Source: an uncultured Acetobacteraceae bacterium
GTDB lineage: Bacteria; Pseudomonadota; Alphaproteobacteria; Acetobacterales; Acetobacteraceae
Length of the DNA stretch: 60,502 bases
Reading direction: 5' to 3'
Assembly (NCBI GenBank): GCA_937873175.1
Contig: CALMVT010000125.1
Span: forward strand, 1-60,502
Of this stretch, positions 18,293 to 26,640 are shown one piece after another (position 1 is the stretch's first letter; each line of letters opens with the position of its first letter). The notes under the pieces were generated by a model, which saw only the letters and a program-made list of their open reading frames with translations, had not been told where the DNA came from and did no database searches. The position numbers were made by a program, and so were the translations under genes.

Positions 18293-19531
18293 ATGCTATC
18301 ACGCCGTAATGCCATCCAAACCGCAGCCATTCTCGCCGCTGCCGCCGCGACCGGCTCAAGACGCGCGCTGGCTGCCGACAAGGTAATCAAGGTCGGCGTC
18401 AACCTGTCATTTACCGGAGCCGATGCGGAGAACGCCGCGCGGATCGGCAACGGCGCGGTGATCGCGTTCGAGGAGGCGAACGCCGCCAAGGCGGTGCCGC
18501 GCTACACGTTCCAGCTTGTGAAGCTCGACGACGCCACCGCCACCGCCGGGCAATACGACCCGGCGCAGGCGGCGACCAACGCGCGCACCATGGTGTCGGA
18601 CAAGGCGTATGTGGCGGCGCTCGGCCCGCAGATGTCGGGTGCGGGCAAGGCGATGGCGCCGATCCTGAGCCAGGGTAACCTCGCGATCATCACCCCAGCC
18701 TCGACCAACCCCGATCTGACCGATCCGAAGTTCGCCCAGCAATACCGGCCTGCGGGCAAGGCGATCTACTTCCGGACGGTGGCGACGGACGCCTATCAAG
18801 GGCCCAACATGGCCAACTACATGGCCGACACGCTGAAGGTGAAATCGGTCTTCGTGCTCGATGACTCCGGCGCATACGGCGTCGGCATCGCGGACTCGTT
18901 TCAGGCGCAGGCGGAGAAGCGGGGCGTGAAGGTGCTCGGGCGCGACCGGCTGGACCCCAAGGCCGCGGACTACGCGCCGATCCTGACCAAGATCAAGTCA
19001 TTGGGCCCGCAAGGGCTGTACTACGGCGGGGTCAGCCAGGCGGGCGTCAAGCTGGCTAAGCAGGCATACGAAATCATTCCGGATGTCATCAAGGCAGGCG
19101 GCGACGGGATGCAGACGGTGGATCTGCTGAAGGGGGCCGGCTTCCCCGCGGTTGAGGGCTGGTACGCCACGGTTGCGTCCCCGCACGTGATCGAGGACCC
19201 GATTGCCGCCAAGTTCAGCGACCGCTACTTCGCTCGTTTCAAGCAGCATCCGGACGATTACACCATCACCTGCTACACCGGCGCCCAGGTCATCATCGAG
19301 GCAGTGAAACGGGTCGCCGCGTCCGGCAAGCCGGTGACGCGGGACGCGGTGCGCGACGCCATCCAGGGCGTCAAGCTACCGACCAGCATGCTCGGCCCGA
19401 TCGAGTTCGACGAATACGGGGATCTGCGCAACAAGATCATCAGCGTGTTCCAGATCCGAAAGAACACGGAGCAGCCGCTCGATGACCCGACGGCGCAATA
19501 CAAGTACGTGGGCGTCGCGCCGGTCGCCTGA
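18293..19531 (+). CDS. Branched-chain amino acid-type ABC transporter substrate-binding protein (LivJ family)
   Basis: This 412-residue periplasmic binding protein has an N-terminal export signal containing twin arginines (SRRNAIQ) and ending near ALAAD. The type I periplasmic binding fold follows, with KVGVNLSFTGADAEN at the start of the mature protein, LAIITPASTNPDLTD near residue 135 and DDSGAYGVG near 195. It should capture an amino acid or another small amphipathic substrate for the permease encoded downstream. I chose the ATG at 18293 over an in-frame GTG at 18263 because it gives the signal peptide directly and has AGGGGAG about 10 bases upstream. It is the first gene of a four-gene liv operon. 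The actual ligand cannot be told from sequence. Confidence 0.9.
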   Translation: MLSRRNAIQTAAILAAAAATGSRRALAADKVIKVGVNLSFTGADAENAARIGNGAVIAFEEANAAKAVPRYTFQLVKLDDATATAGQYDPAQAATNARTMVSDKAYVAALGPQMSGAGKAMAPILSQGNLAIITPASTNPDLTDPKFAQQYRPAGKAIYFRTVATDAYQGPNMANYMADTLKVKSVFVLDDSGAYGVGIADSFQAQAEKRGVKVLGRDRLDPKAADYAPILTKIKSLGPQGLYYGGVSQAGVKLAKQAYEIIPDVIKAGGDGMQTVDLLKGAGFPAVEGWYATVASPHVIEDPIAAKFSDRYFARFKQHPDDYTITCYTGAQVIIEAVKRVAASGKPVTRDAVRDAIQGVKLPTSMLGPIEFDEYGDLRNKIISVFQIRKNTEQPLDDPTAQYKYVGVAPVA

Positions 19532-19534
19532 CCC

Positions 19535-20464
19535 GTGACATCCGCTGACCTGCTGCTGCAGCAGGTGATCAACGGGCTGAGCCTGGGGGCGATGTACTCG
19601 CTCCTGGCGCTCGGCTTCACGCTGGTTTACGGCATTGCCGAGCTGATCAACTTCGCGCATTTCAACGTGTTCATGGTCGGCGCGATGGTCGCCATGCTGA
19701 CGCTGCAAAGCTTTGGCCTGGTGGGCCAGGAGACAGTCCTGACCGGCCTGCCGCTGATCGGCACGCTGGGGGCGGCGTTCGCCGTCGCGATGCTGGTGTG
19801 CGGCGGCATCGGGGTGGGGATCGAGCGGCTGCTGCTGCGCCCGCTGCGCGGTGTGGCGGGGCCAGCACCGATGATCACGACCATCGGCGTATCCTACGTG
19901 CTGTTCAACGTCGTGCTGCTGGCGCTTGGTTCGGACGCGAAGAACTTCCCCAACCCGCTGCCGCCCATTGCCTGGCGCATTGGGGGTGCGGTGCTGCGGC
20001 TGCGGGAGGTGCTGATCTGGATCATCGCCTTGGCCCTGATGGTCGGGCTGACCTACTTCGTGCAGCGCACCCGGATGGGCAAAGCGATGCGCGCCACGGC
20101 GCAGGACCCGGAAGCGGCGCGGATGATGGGCGTCGAGGTGGACCGCGTGGTGATGACCACCTTCTTCCTGAGTTCCGCCTTGGCAGGCGCTTGCGGCATG
20201 ATCTTCGGGCTGTATTACAACCTGGCGAAGGTCGATATCGGTTTTGCCGCCGGGCTGCGTGCCTTTACCGCCGCGGTGCTGGGCGGCATCGGCAATGTGC
20301 CCGGCGCCATGCTGGGCGGCGTGGTGATCGGGCTGATCGAGGCGGTGAGCGGGCAGACCGTCGGCACTGCCTGGGCCGACGTGATCATCTTCGGCCTGCT
20401 GGTGCTGGTGCTGATCGTGCGGCCGGCGGGGCTGATGGGCCGCCTGGCTCCCAACAAGTCCTGA
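19535..20464 (+). CDS. livH: Branched-chain amino acid ABC transporter permease (LivH family)
   Basis: This 309-residue integral membrane protein has about eight hydrophobic segments and the family signature NGLSLGAMYSLLALGFTLVYG at its N-terminus (quoted in part). A cytoplasmic coupling region TRMGKAMRATAQDPEAARMMG near residue 190 contacts the ATPases. It forms the membrane channel together with the LivM half of the next protein. The GTG start at 19535 is 3 bases past the substrate-binding-protein stop, and the next gene starts 10 bases after this stop. Confidence 0.9.
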   Translation: MTSADLLLQQVINGLSLGAMYSLLALGFTLVYGIAELINFAHFNVFMVGAMVAMLTLQSFGLVGQETVLTGLPLIGTLGAAFAVAMLVCGGIGVGIERLLLRPLRGVAGPAPMITTIGVSYVLFNVVLLALGSDAKNFPNPLPPIAWRIGGAVLRLREVLIWIIALALMVGLTYFVQRTRMGKAMRATAQDPEAARMMGVEVDRVVMTTFFLSSALAGACGMIFGLYYNLAKVDIGFAAGLRAFTAAVLGGIGNVPGAMLGGVVIGLIEAVSGQTVGTAWADVIIFGLLVLVLIVRPAGLMGRLAPNKS

Positions 20465-20474
20465 AGGGGCTGCA

Positions 20475-22493
20475 ATGGTCTCAACCGCACTCGCCTACGT
20501 GTCCCGCCCGCTGGCCGGCCTGACGCCGGAGCGGCGGCGGGCGCTGGGATTGCTGGCGCTCGGGCTGGGGCTGCTGGTGTTCCCGCTGGTGTATGACGAC
20601 GACGCCACGATCGACAGCATCGCCAACGCGATGTCCTATGCGACCTTGGCGCTCGGGCTGAACGTGGTGGTGGGGTTTGCCGGGCTGCTGGACCTCGGCT
20701 ACGCCGCGTTCTTCGCCATCGGTGCCTATTATTATGGCATCCTCAGCAGCTTTCAGGTGATGCCGCTTTGGAGCGAGGCCTGGGCGCCGTTGGCGTTTCT
20801 CGGCCTTGTTGAGAAAATGAACCAGGGCGGCCCCGACCTGGTGCACTTCACCCTGTCGTTCTGGCTGGCGCTGCCGACGGCGGCTTTGGTCAGCGCGGCC
20901 TTCGGCGTGTGTTTCGGCGCGCCCACCTTGCGGCTGCGCGGCGACTACCTGGCCATCGTGACGCTCGGCTTCGGCGAGATCGTGCCCATCGTGGCGCGCA
21001 ACATGGACGGCGTAACCAACGGCGCCGCCGGGCTGAATGGCATCCAGGCGCCGCGCCTGTTCGGCCAAAGTTTCGGCGTGGACTCAGTACCATACTATTA
21101 CGTGGGTCTGGGCCTGGTGGCGCTGCTGATCTTCGTGTCGGTCCGGTTGCGCGACAGCCGGGTCGGGCGGGCTTGGATGGCGATCCGCGAGGATGAAACG
21201 GCGGCTAACGCGATGGGGGTGAACCCGGTGCGCTTCAAGCTGCTGGCGTTCGCCATCGGCGCGGCGTTCGCCGGCATGACGGGCGTGTTCTTCGTCGCCA
21301 AGCTGCAGACCGCGACGCCGGAGATGTTCAATTTCAACGTGTCCTCCATGCTGCTGGTCATGGTGGTGCTGGGCGGCATGGGCAGCGTGTGGGGCGTGGT
21401 GGTCGGCGCCGTGCTGCTGCAGCTCATGCAGACCTGGTTCCTGCCGCAGCTCACGGGATGGCTGCACGACTTGGGGGAGGCCGTGGGCAGCCCGGCGCTC
21501 CTCCGCATCGACCTGGTGCAATGGACGCAGTTGTTCTTCGGCCTGATCCTGATCGGCATGATGCTGTATCGGCGCAACGGGCTGATCCCCGCGACGCGCA
21601 AAACGCCGCCGCTCACTTTCGCCGCGCAGCACGCGGAGGTGACGCGCGGCGGCTTTCTGAACCTCGACCGCATCCCGCGCTGGGAGCCGGGGGAGGGGGC
21701 GTTGGACATCCGCGGCGTTTCGGTGCGGTTCGGCGGTCTGGTGGCGCTGGACGACATCGACATCAGTGTGCCCGCGGGCGGCGTGGTGGCGGTGATCGGG
21801 CCGAACGGGTCCGGCAAATCAACGCTGTTCAACGTGATCACCGGGCTGGTGCCGGCCTATTCCGGGTCGATCACGTTCCGTGGCCAGGAGTTGGTGGGCC
21901 TTCCGGCACATCAGGTGCTGGCGCGCGGGGTGGCGCGGACGTTCCAGAACATCCGGCTGTTCCCGAACCTGACGGTGCTGGAGAACGTCATGGTCGGGCG
22001 GCACGCGCGGCTGCGCAGCGGAGCCGTCGCCTCCGTGCTGCACACGCCCGGCAACCGGGCGGAGGAGCAGGCGGCGCAAACCTCCGTGCTGGACCTGATC
22101 GCGATGTTCGGCAACCGGCTGGCGCCGCGGGTGGGCCAGGTGGTGAGCGGGCTGTCTTACGCCAACCGCCGCCGGGTGGAGATCGCGCGCGCCTTGGCGT
22201 CGCGCCCGCACATCTTACTGTTGGACGAGCCGACCGCGGGGATGAACCCGGCGGAAACGCTGGAACTGGCCGAGCAGATCAAGTCGCTGCACGAGATGGG
22301 GCTGACCATCCTAATCATCGAGCACAAGCTCGACGTGGTGACGGCGCTGGCCGATACGGTGGTGGTGCTGGATCACGGGGTGAAGATTGCTGAAGGCCGG
22401 CCGGAGGAGGTGCGGCGGAACGAGCAGGTGCTGACCGCCTACCTCGGCCGCGCCGCCCGGGCCGCGGTGATGGAGGCGGATCGTGTCGCCTGA
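20475..22493 (+). CDS. Fused LivM-LivG: ABC transporter permease and ATPase in one polypeptide
   Basis: This 672-residue protein joins two normally separate subunits. Residues 1 to about 370 are a LivM permease with several membrane segments and the coupling motif GRAWMAIREDETAANAMGVN near 231-250. Residues from about 408 are a LivG ATPase with Walker A GPNGSGKST (442-450), the signature VSGLSYANRRRVEIARAL near 555 and Walker B ILLLDEPTAGMNP near 577. The linker (about 371-407) is short and hydrophilic. The frame is continuous and both domains look intact, so this is a real fusion and not a sequencing join. It would pair with LivH and LivF to import the ligand bound by the upstream binding protein. 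Confidence 0.92.
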   Translation: MVSTALAYVSRPLAGLTPERRRALGLLALGLGLLVFPLVYDDDATIDSIANAMSYATLALGLNVVVGFAGLLDLGYAAFFAIGAYYYGILSSFQVMPLWSEAWAPLAFLGLVEKMNQGGPDLVHFTLSFWLALPTAALVSAAFGVCFGAPTLRLRGDYLAIVTLGFGEIVPIVARNMDGVTNGAAGLNGIQAPRLFGQSFGVDSVPYYYVGLGLVALLIFVSVRLRDSRVGRAWMAIREDETAANAMGVNPVRFKLLAFAIGAAFAGMTGVFFVAKLQTATPEMFNFNVSSMLLVMVVLGGMGSVWGVVVGAVLLQLMQTWFLPQLTGWLHDLGEAVGSPALLRIDLVQWTQLFFGLILIGMMLYRRNGLIPATRKTPPLTFAAQHAEVTRGGFLNLDRIPRWEPGEGALDIRGVSVRFGGLVALDDIDISVPAGGVVAVIGPNGSGKSTLFNVITGLVPAYSGSITFRGQELVGLPAHQVLARGVARTFQNIRLFPNLTVLENVMVGRHARLRSGAVASVLHTPGNRAEEQAAQTSVLDLIAMFGNRLAPRVGQVVSGLSYANRRRVEIARALASRPHILLLDEPTAGMNPAETLELAEQIKSLHEMGLTILIIEHKLDVVTALADTVVVLDHGVKIAEGRPEEVRRNEQVLTAYLGRAARAAVMEADRVA

Positions 22494-23229
22494 TCCCGCG
22501 CCCTTGCTGCAGTTCCGCGGCGTGAACACGCATTACGGCGACCTGCATGTGCTGAAAGACGTGAACTACAGCATCGCGCCGGGCGAGATCGTGTCGCTGC
22601 TGGGCGGCAACGCCTGCGGCAAATCGACGACGATGAAGACCATCATGGGCCTCGTTCGCCCGACGACGGGCACGGTGCTGTTTGAGGGCAAGCCCATCGA
22701 GCGCCTGTCCACCAGCGCCCGCGTCGCCCGCGGCATCGCCCCGGTGCTGGAAGCCCGACGCCTGTTCCCGCGCATGACGGTGTTCGAGAATTTGGAGATG
22801 GGCGCCTACACGAGGCAGCGCGACGCCCGGTTCGATGAGGACTTGGAGCGGGTATACGGGTTGTTCCCCCGGGTGAAGGAGCGGCGTGCGCAGCTTGCCG
22901 GCACGCTGTCGGGCGGGGAGCAACAGATGGTAGCTATCGGCCGCGCCCTGATGGCCCGGCCCCGACTGATCTGCATGGACGAGCCGTCGATGGGGCTGTC
23001 GCCGCTGTTCGTGGAGCAGGTGTTCGACATCATCCAGGCGATCAACCGCCAGGGAACGACGATCTTCATGGTGGAGCAGAACGCGGCCATGGCGCTGCAG
23101 GTCGCGCACCGGGCGTATGTGCTGCAAACCGGGGTGGTGGTGCTGTCCGGGACGGCGGAAGAGTTGCGGCGGAACGAGGATATCCGGCAGGCTTACCTGG
23201 GGGAGATGGCGGTCGGGACGGCGACCTGA
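22483..23229 (+). CDS. livF: Branched-chain amino acid ABC transporter ATP-binding protein (LivF family)
   Basis: This 248-residue ATPase is the second nucleotide-binding subunit of the liv transporter. Walker A reads GGNACGKST near residue 43, where alanine-cysteine replaces the more usual GAGK context. The signature is LSGGEQQMVAIGRAL near 143, Walker B is LICMDEPSMGLSP, and the H-loop region follows. The GTG start at 22483 lies inside the last 11 bases of the LivM-LivG gene, so translation is probably coupled. No gene follows on this strand for more than 6 kb, so the operon ends here. Confidence 0.9.
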   Translation: MSPDPAPLLQFRGVNTHYGDLHVLKDVNYSIAPGEIVSLLGGNACGKSTTMKTIMGLVRPTTGTVLFEGKPIERLSTSARVARGIAPVLEARRLFPRMTVFENLEMGAYTRQRDARFDEDLERVYGLFPRVKERRAQLAGTLSGGEQQMVAIGRALMARPRLICMDEPSMGLSPLFVEQVFDIIQAINRQGTTIFMVEQNAAMALQVAHRAYVLQTGVVVLSGTAEELRRNEDIRQAYLGEMAVGTAT

Positions 23230-23544
23230 TTGGCTTACTCAAGAATCGGCATCAGTATTTCCGCGGTGGAGAGAAATTCGATAATCGCCGACGTCTTGAG
23301 CTTCAACCGGTTGGGATACTTCACTGCTCAGAAAGACATGGCTATGATGGCCAAGCCGAGGAACATGGGATCATCGCGGCTACAGTACTAAATGATCCCA
23401 TCTACCGATACGTAAGCAAAGCGACAAGCGCAGCAATGCTTGCCGATTTCTGCCGTTGCCTCCGTGCGGGTCACGCTACCGGCAGTGCTGCGATGACAGA
23501 GCGGTTAGGCGCGTCAGAGGCTCAGCAAGGTCCTTCATCCTCAG
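23230..23544. other. Lower-GC intergenic region with an inverted repeat
   Basis: This stretch is visibly richer in A and T than its neighbours. I see no gene with a good start and family similarity. It contains a perfect 10-bp inverted repeat at 23365-23401. It could hold a terminator for the liv operon or the worn remains of acquired DNA. Confidence 0.45.
23365..23401. repeat. 10-bp inverted repeat with a 17-base spacer
   Basis: ATGGGATCAT (23365-23374) and ATGATCCCAT (23392-23401) are perfect reverse complements. No T-run follows. Possible readings are a weak hairpin, a regulator site or a remnant of a mobile-element end; none is established. Confidence 0.4.
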
Positions 23545-23793
23545 CTACTTGCGTTTTTTATCCTTGCTGATGGCTTCGTCCAATGCCATGCGGTCCCGCA
23601 TGCGCTGGTTTGCCTCCTCGTCTTGCGCAGCCTGCTGCATCATGCAGTTCGAGAATGCGGTGGTGTTCGGCTGGAAGCCGAAGCCTGCGCAAGATTTCTG
23701 GAACCGCTCTGCATCCATCCGATTGGCCCAATCAGCAACACCACATCCGCTGAGCGCCGCAATTGCACAGGTCAAGACAATCCAGACTCTCAT
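23545..23793 (-). CDS. Small putative lipoprotein of unknown function
   Basis: This 82-residue protein starts with a short lipoprotein signal peptide (MRVWIVLTCAIAALSGC, lipobox LSGC). The mature part is short and charged: ADWANRMDAERFQ, two further cysteines (KSCAGFGF and SNCMMQQAAQ) and a basic tail DKKRK. The two mature cysteines could form a disulphide. I do not recognise a family. The start at 23793 is chosen because it gives the signal peptide; a frame extension upstream lacks one. Its base composition is lower in GC than the flanking transporter genes, which fits late acquisition. It lies between the convergent ends of the liv and dpp operons. Confidence 0.6.
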   Translation of the reverse strand: MRVWIVLTCAIAALSGCGVADWANRMDAERFQKSCAGFGFQPNTTAFSNCMMQQAAQDEEANQRMRDRMALDEAISKDKKRK

Positions 23794-23806
23794 GATTTTT
23801 ACTCGA

Positions 23807-24748
23807 TCAGGCTGCGATCTGTTCGGCATAGTGACAAGCCACTAGTCGCTCGTCTATTGGACGCAACGTTGGACGTTCGTTTTTGCAGTAGTCTGTTGCA
23901 TGCGGACATCGGCTGGCAAAGGCGCAACCGGGAAGCAGATCAACCGGCGAAGGCGGCTCCCCCCGGACCGCCACCGCGGCCACCCGCCGCGCCGGGTCAA
24001 CGAACGGCGTCGAGGCCAGCAGCAGCCGCGTGTAGGGATGCCGCGGCCGGTTCAGCACCGCGTCAGCATCGCCCTGTTCCGCCGGCCGCCCGGCGTACAT
24101 CACCAGCACGTCCTGCGCCATGTGCCGCACCACGGAGATGTCGTGGCTGATGAACAGGTAGGCGATGCCTAGCTCGTCCTGCAAATCCCGCATCAGGTTG
24201 AGCACCTGCGCCTGCACCGAAACGTCCAGCGCCGAAACCGGCTCGTCCGCCGTCACCACGGCCGGGCGCAGCATCAAGGCACGGGCGATGGCGACGCGCT
24301 GGCGCTGGCCGCCGGAGAACTGGTGCGGGTAGCGGTCGAAGGCTTCCGGGCGCAGGCCCACGCGGTCGAGCATCTGCCGGGCCGCGGCGGCGCGCTCGCG
24401 CCGGGCGCCGCGGCGGTTGATGGTCAGCGGCTCCATCAGCGCCTCGCCAATGGTGCGGCGCGGGTTGAGCGAGGCGTAGGGGTTTTGGAACACCATCTGG
24501 TTCTGCAGTTGCAGGGTGCGCCAGGCCGGACCCTCGGCGGGCTGGCCGGCGATCAGGACCCGGCCCGCGGTCGGCGGCTCCATCAGCGCCGCCATGCGGG
24601 CGAGGGTGGATTTGCCGCAGCCGGACTCGCCCACCACCGCCAGCGTGCGCCCGGCCTCAAGCCGGAACGACACCCCCTCCACCGCGCGCAGCAGCTTGCG
24701 CCCCACGGGGTAGTGCCGGACCACATCAACCGCCTCCAGGACTGTCAC
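23807..24748 (-). CDS. dppF: Peptide/nickel ABC transporter ATP-binding protein (DppF/OppF family)
   Basis: This 313-residue ATPase is the last gene of a five-gene dpp-type operon. Walker A is GESGCGKST near residue 44. The signature FSGGQRQRVAIARAL lies near 150, and the Walker B segment reads VVTADEPVSALD. The C-terminal oligopeptide-transporter extension (about 235-313) has the cysteine motif CAFASRC...C...C seen in DppD/DppF proteins. The start is a GTG at 24748 that shares GTGA with the upstream stop. It energises import of the ligand bound by the DppA-like protein. Di-/oligopeptide specificity is a family default; nickel, opine or sugar substrates are possible. Confidence 0.9.
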   Translation of the reverse strand: MTVLEAVDVVRHYPVGRKLLRAVEGVSFRLEAGRTLAVVGESGCGKSTLARMAALMEPPTAGRVLIAGQPAEGPAWRTLQLQNQMVFQNPYASLNPRRTIGEALMEPLTINRRGARRERAAAARQMLDRVGLRPEAFDRYPHQFSGGQRQRVAIARALMLRPAVVTADEPVSALDVSVQAQVLNLMRDLQDELGIAYLFISHDISVVRHMAQDVLVMYAGRPAEQGDADAVLNRPRHPYTRLLLASTPFVDPARRVAAVAVRGEPPSPVDLLPGCAFASRCPHATDYCKNERPTLRPIDERLVACHYAEQIAA

Positions 24749-25725
24749 GCCGGATAACCTGTCGGCTGCCCGGCGTCGTCCAGCGGGTAATGGCAGCGCA
24801 CCCGGGCGCCGAACGCCTTCCGCAGCGCCGGGCGCTCGGCGTCGCAATGCGGCGTGCGGAAGCGGCAGCGCGGCGCGAACAGGCAGCCGGCCGGGCGGTC
24901 GCCGGCGCCGGGCACGACGCCGGGGATGGTGGGCAGGCGCGGCTTGCCCTCGGCGCGCTCCGGCAGGGCGTCCAGCAGGGCGGCGGTGTAGGGGTGGCGC
25001 GGGTGGGCGAACAAGGGGGCGGCGGGCTGCTCCTCCATCACCTGGCCGGCATACATCACCTGGACGCGCTGCGCCGTCTCCGCCACCACGCCCATGTCAT
25101 GGGTGATCAGCACGAGGCCCATGCCGCGCTCCCGCTGCAACCCCACCAGCAGGTCCAGCACGCCCTTCTGCACCGTCACGTCGAGCGCGGTGGTCGGCTC
25201 GTCGGCGATCAGCAGCGCCGGGTTGCAGGCGATGGCCATGGCGATCATCGCCCGCTGGTTCAAACCGCCGGAGAGCTGGTGCGGGAAGGCGCGCATCCGC
25301 TGCTCCGGCGCGGGCACGCCCACCTGGCCCAGCAGCGCCACGACCCGGCCGCGGATCTCGGCGCGTGGCGCGGCATGGTGGGCGCGCATCGCCTCGGCGA
25401 TCTGCCAGCCGATGGGGTAGCAGGGGTTCAAGGAGGTCGTGGGTTCCTGGAACACCATCGCCATCTCCCGCCCGATCAGGCGGCGCCGGTTGCGCGGGGT
25501 GGCGTGCAGCACGTCCGCGCCGCGGAACGCCACCCGGTCCGCCGCCACCCGCCCGGTGCGCGGCAGCAGGCCCATCACGGCGAGCATGGACACGCTCTTG
25601 CCCGAGCCGGACTCGCCCACGACGCACAGCACCTCGCCCGGCGCCACCAGGAGGTCCACGCCCTCCACGGCATGGAACGGCCCGAACGCGACGGACAGGT
25701 TGCAAACTTCCAAAAGCGCGGTCAT
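24745..25725 (-). CDS. dppD: Peptide/nickel ABC transporter ATP-binding protein (DppD/OppD family)
   Basis: This 326-residue ATPase has Walker A GESGSGKS near 38, a Q-loop followed by FQEPTTSLNP, the signature LSGGLNQRAMIAMAIA (where the usual QR is preceded by NQ) and Walker B LLIADEPTTALDVTVQ. The C-terminal region carries the OppD-type cysteine motif (CLFAPRCRFRTPHC). The ATG at 25725 overlaps the dppC stop as ATGA, and the 3' end overlaps the dppF start. It works as a heterodimer with DppF. An in-frame upstream extension exists but falls wholly within dppC. Confidence 0.9.
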   Translation of the reverse strand: MTALLEVCNLSVAFGPFHAVEGVDLLVAPGEVLCVVGESGSGKSVSMLAVMGLLPRTGRVAADRVAFRGADVLHATPRNRRRLIGREMAMVFQEPTTSLNPCYPIGWQIAEAMRAHHAAPRAEIRGRVVALLGQVGVPAPEQRMRAFPHQLSGGLNQRAMIAMAIACNPALLIADEPTTALDVTVQKGVLDLLVGLQRERGMGLVLITHDMGVVAETAQRVQVMYAGQVMEEQPAAPLFAHPRHPYTAALLDALPERAEGKPRLPTIPGVVPGAGDRPAGCLFAPRCRFRTPHCDAERPALRKAFGARVRCHYPLDDAGQPTGYPA

Positions 25726-26582
25726 CGCCGCAGCTTCGGGTCGAGCGCATCGCGCAAGCCGTCTCCCAGCAGGTTGAACGCCATCACCGTGACCAGGATA
25801 GCGATGCCGGGAAAGGCGAGCAGCCACCAGGCGCGCTGGTAGAACTGCAGCGCGTCGGCCAGCATGGTGCCCCATTCCGGTGTGGGCGGCTGCGCGCCGA
25901 GGCCCAAGAAGCCGAGCGCCGCCGCGTCCAGGATGGCGGCGGAAAAGCCGAGCGTCGCCTGCACGATCAGCGGCGCCAGGCAGTTGGGCAGCACGACCAG
26001 CAGCATCAGCCGCAGCACCCCGGCCCCGGCGCTGCGCGTCGCCACCACGTACTCGCGCGTCAGCTCCCCCAGCGCCGCCGCCCGTGCCAGCCGCACGTAG
26101 CCCGGCAGCAGCACCACCGCGACCGCCAGCATGGCGTTGGTCAGGCCGGGTCCGAGGATCGCCACCACGACGATCGCCAGCAACAGGCTTGGGAACACCA
26201 GCAGCACGTCCATCAGCCGCATGATCGCGATGTCCAGCACCCCACCGGCAAACGCGGCGGTGAGGCCCAGCAGGGTGCCGATCGAAAGCGACAGCGCCAC
26301 TACGGTCGCGCCGATCAGCAGCGACAGCCGCGCGCCGTAGATCAGCCGGGTCAGGATGTCCCGCCCCAAACTGTCGGTGCCGAGCGGAAAGGCGGCCTGC
26401 TGGAACGGGGGCGCCAGGAAGTGTTCCCGGAACTGCTCGGCCGGGCCGTGCGGCGCGATGAGGGGGGCGGCAACGGCAACGACGATCAGCACCGCCATGA
26501 CCACAAGCCCGGCTACCGCGCCCGGGTTCTCCAACAGGCGGCGGAACAGCCCAGCACCGGGCGCCGCAAGCGTGGCGCTCAC
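25722..26582 (-). CDS. dppC: Peptide/nickel ABC transporter permease (DppC family), start uncertain
   Basis: From the GTG at 26582 this is a 286-residue membrane permease. It has an N-terminal helix (AGLVVMAVLIVVAVAAPLIAP), a periplasmic loop with LGTDSLGRDILTRLIYGAR (quoted near residue 85) and the EAA-type cytoplasmic loop. The length is typical of DppC. Start choice is unclear: an in-frame TTG at 26609 would add nine residues. Both candidates fall at the same position of a 27-bp tandem repeat (26560-26640), and neither has a good ribosome-binding site. Coupling to dppB, which stops at 26633, may drive translation. The 3' end overlaps dppD by four bases. Confidence 0.85.
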   Translation of the reverse strand: MSATLAAPGAGLFRRLLENPGAVAGLVVMAVLIVVAVAAPLIAPHGPAEQFREHFLAPPFQQAAFPLGTDSLGRDILTRLIYGARLSLLIGATVVALSLSIGTLLGLTAAFAGGVLDIAIMRLMDVLLVFPSLLLAIVVVAILGPGLTNAMLAVAVVLLPGYVRLARAAALGELTREYVVATRSAGAGVLRLMLLVVLPNCLAPLIVQATLGFSAAILDAAALGFLGLGAQPPTPEWGTMLADALQFYQRAWWLLAFPGIAILVTVMAFNLLGDGLRDALDPKLRR

Positions 26583-26640
26583 TGCCGGAGCTTCAGATGC
26601 GGCGCTCAATGCCGTGGTCTCGGGTGCGGCATCTAATGCC
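26560..26640 (-). repeat. Three tandem 27-bp imperfect repeats across the dppB-dppC junction
   Basis: Units at 26614-26640, 26587-26613 and 26560-26586 (minus strand) each begin GGCATTAGATGCC, GGCATTGAGCGCC or GGCAGTGAGCGCC and continue with partly matching 3' halves. In the dppC frame each unit is nine codons encoding alanine-rich peptides (ALDAAPETT, ALSAASEAP, AVSATLAAP). The dppB stop codon falls in the first unit. Confidence 0.65.

Noticed and set aside
23230-23544. A gene or transposase fragment in the liv-lipoprotein gap.
   Set aside because: Open stretches exist in two frames, but neither has a good start or recognisable motif, so I describe the region only as lower-GC non-coding DNA.
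24748-24847. An N-terminal extension of dppF to 24847.
   Set aside because: The extra residues overlap dppD in another frame and have no family similarity; the GTG at 24748 overlapping the dppD stop fits better.
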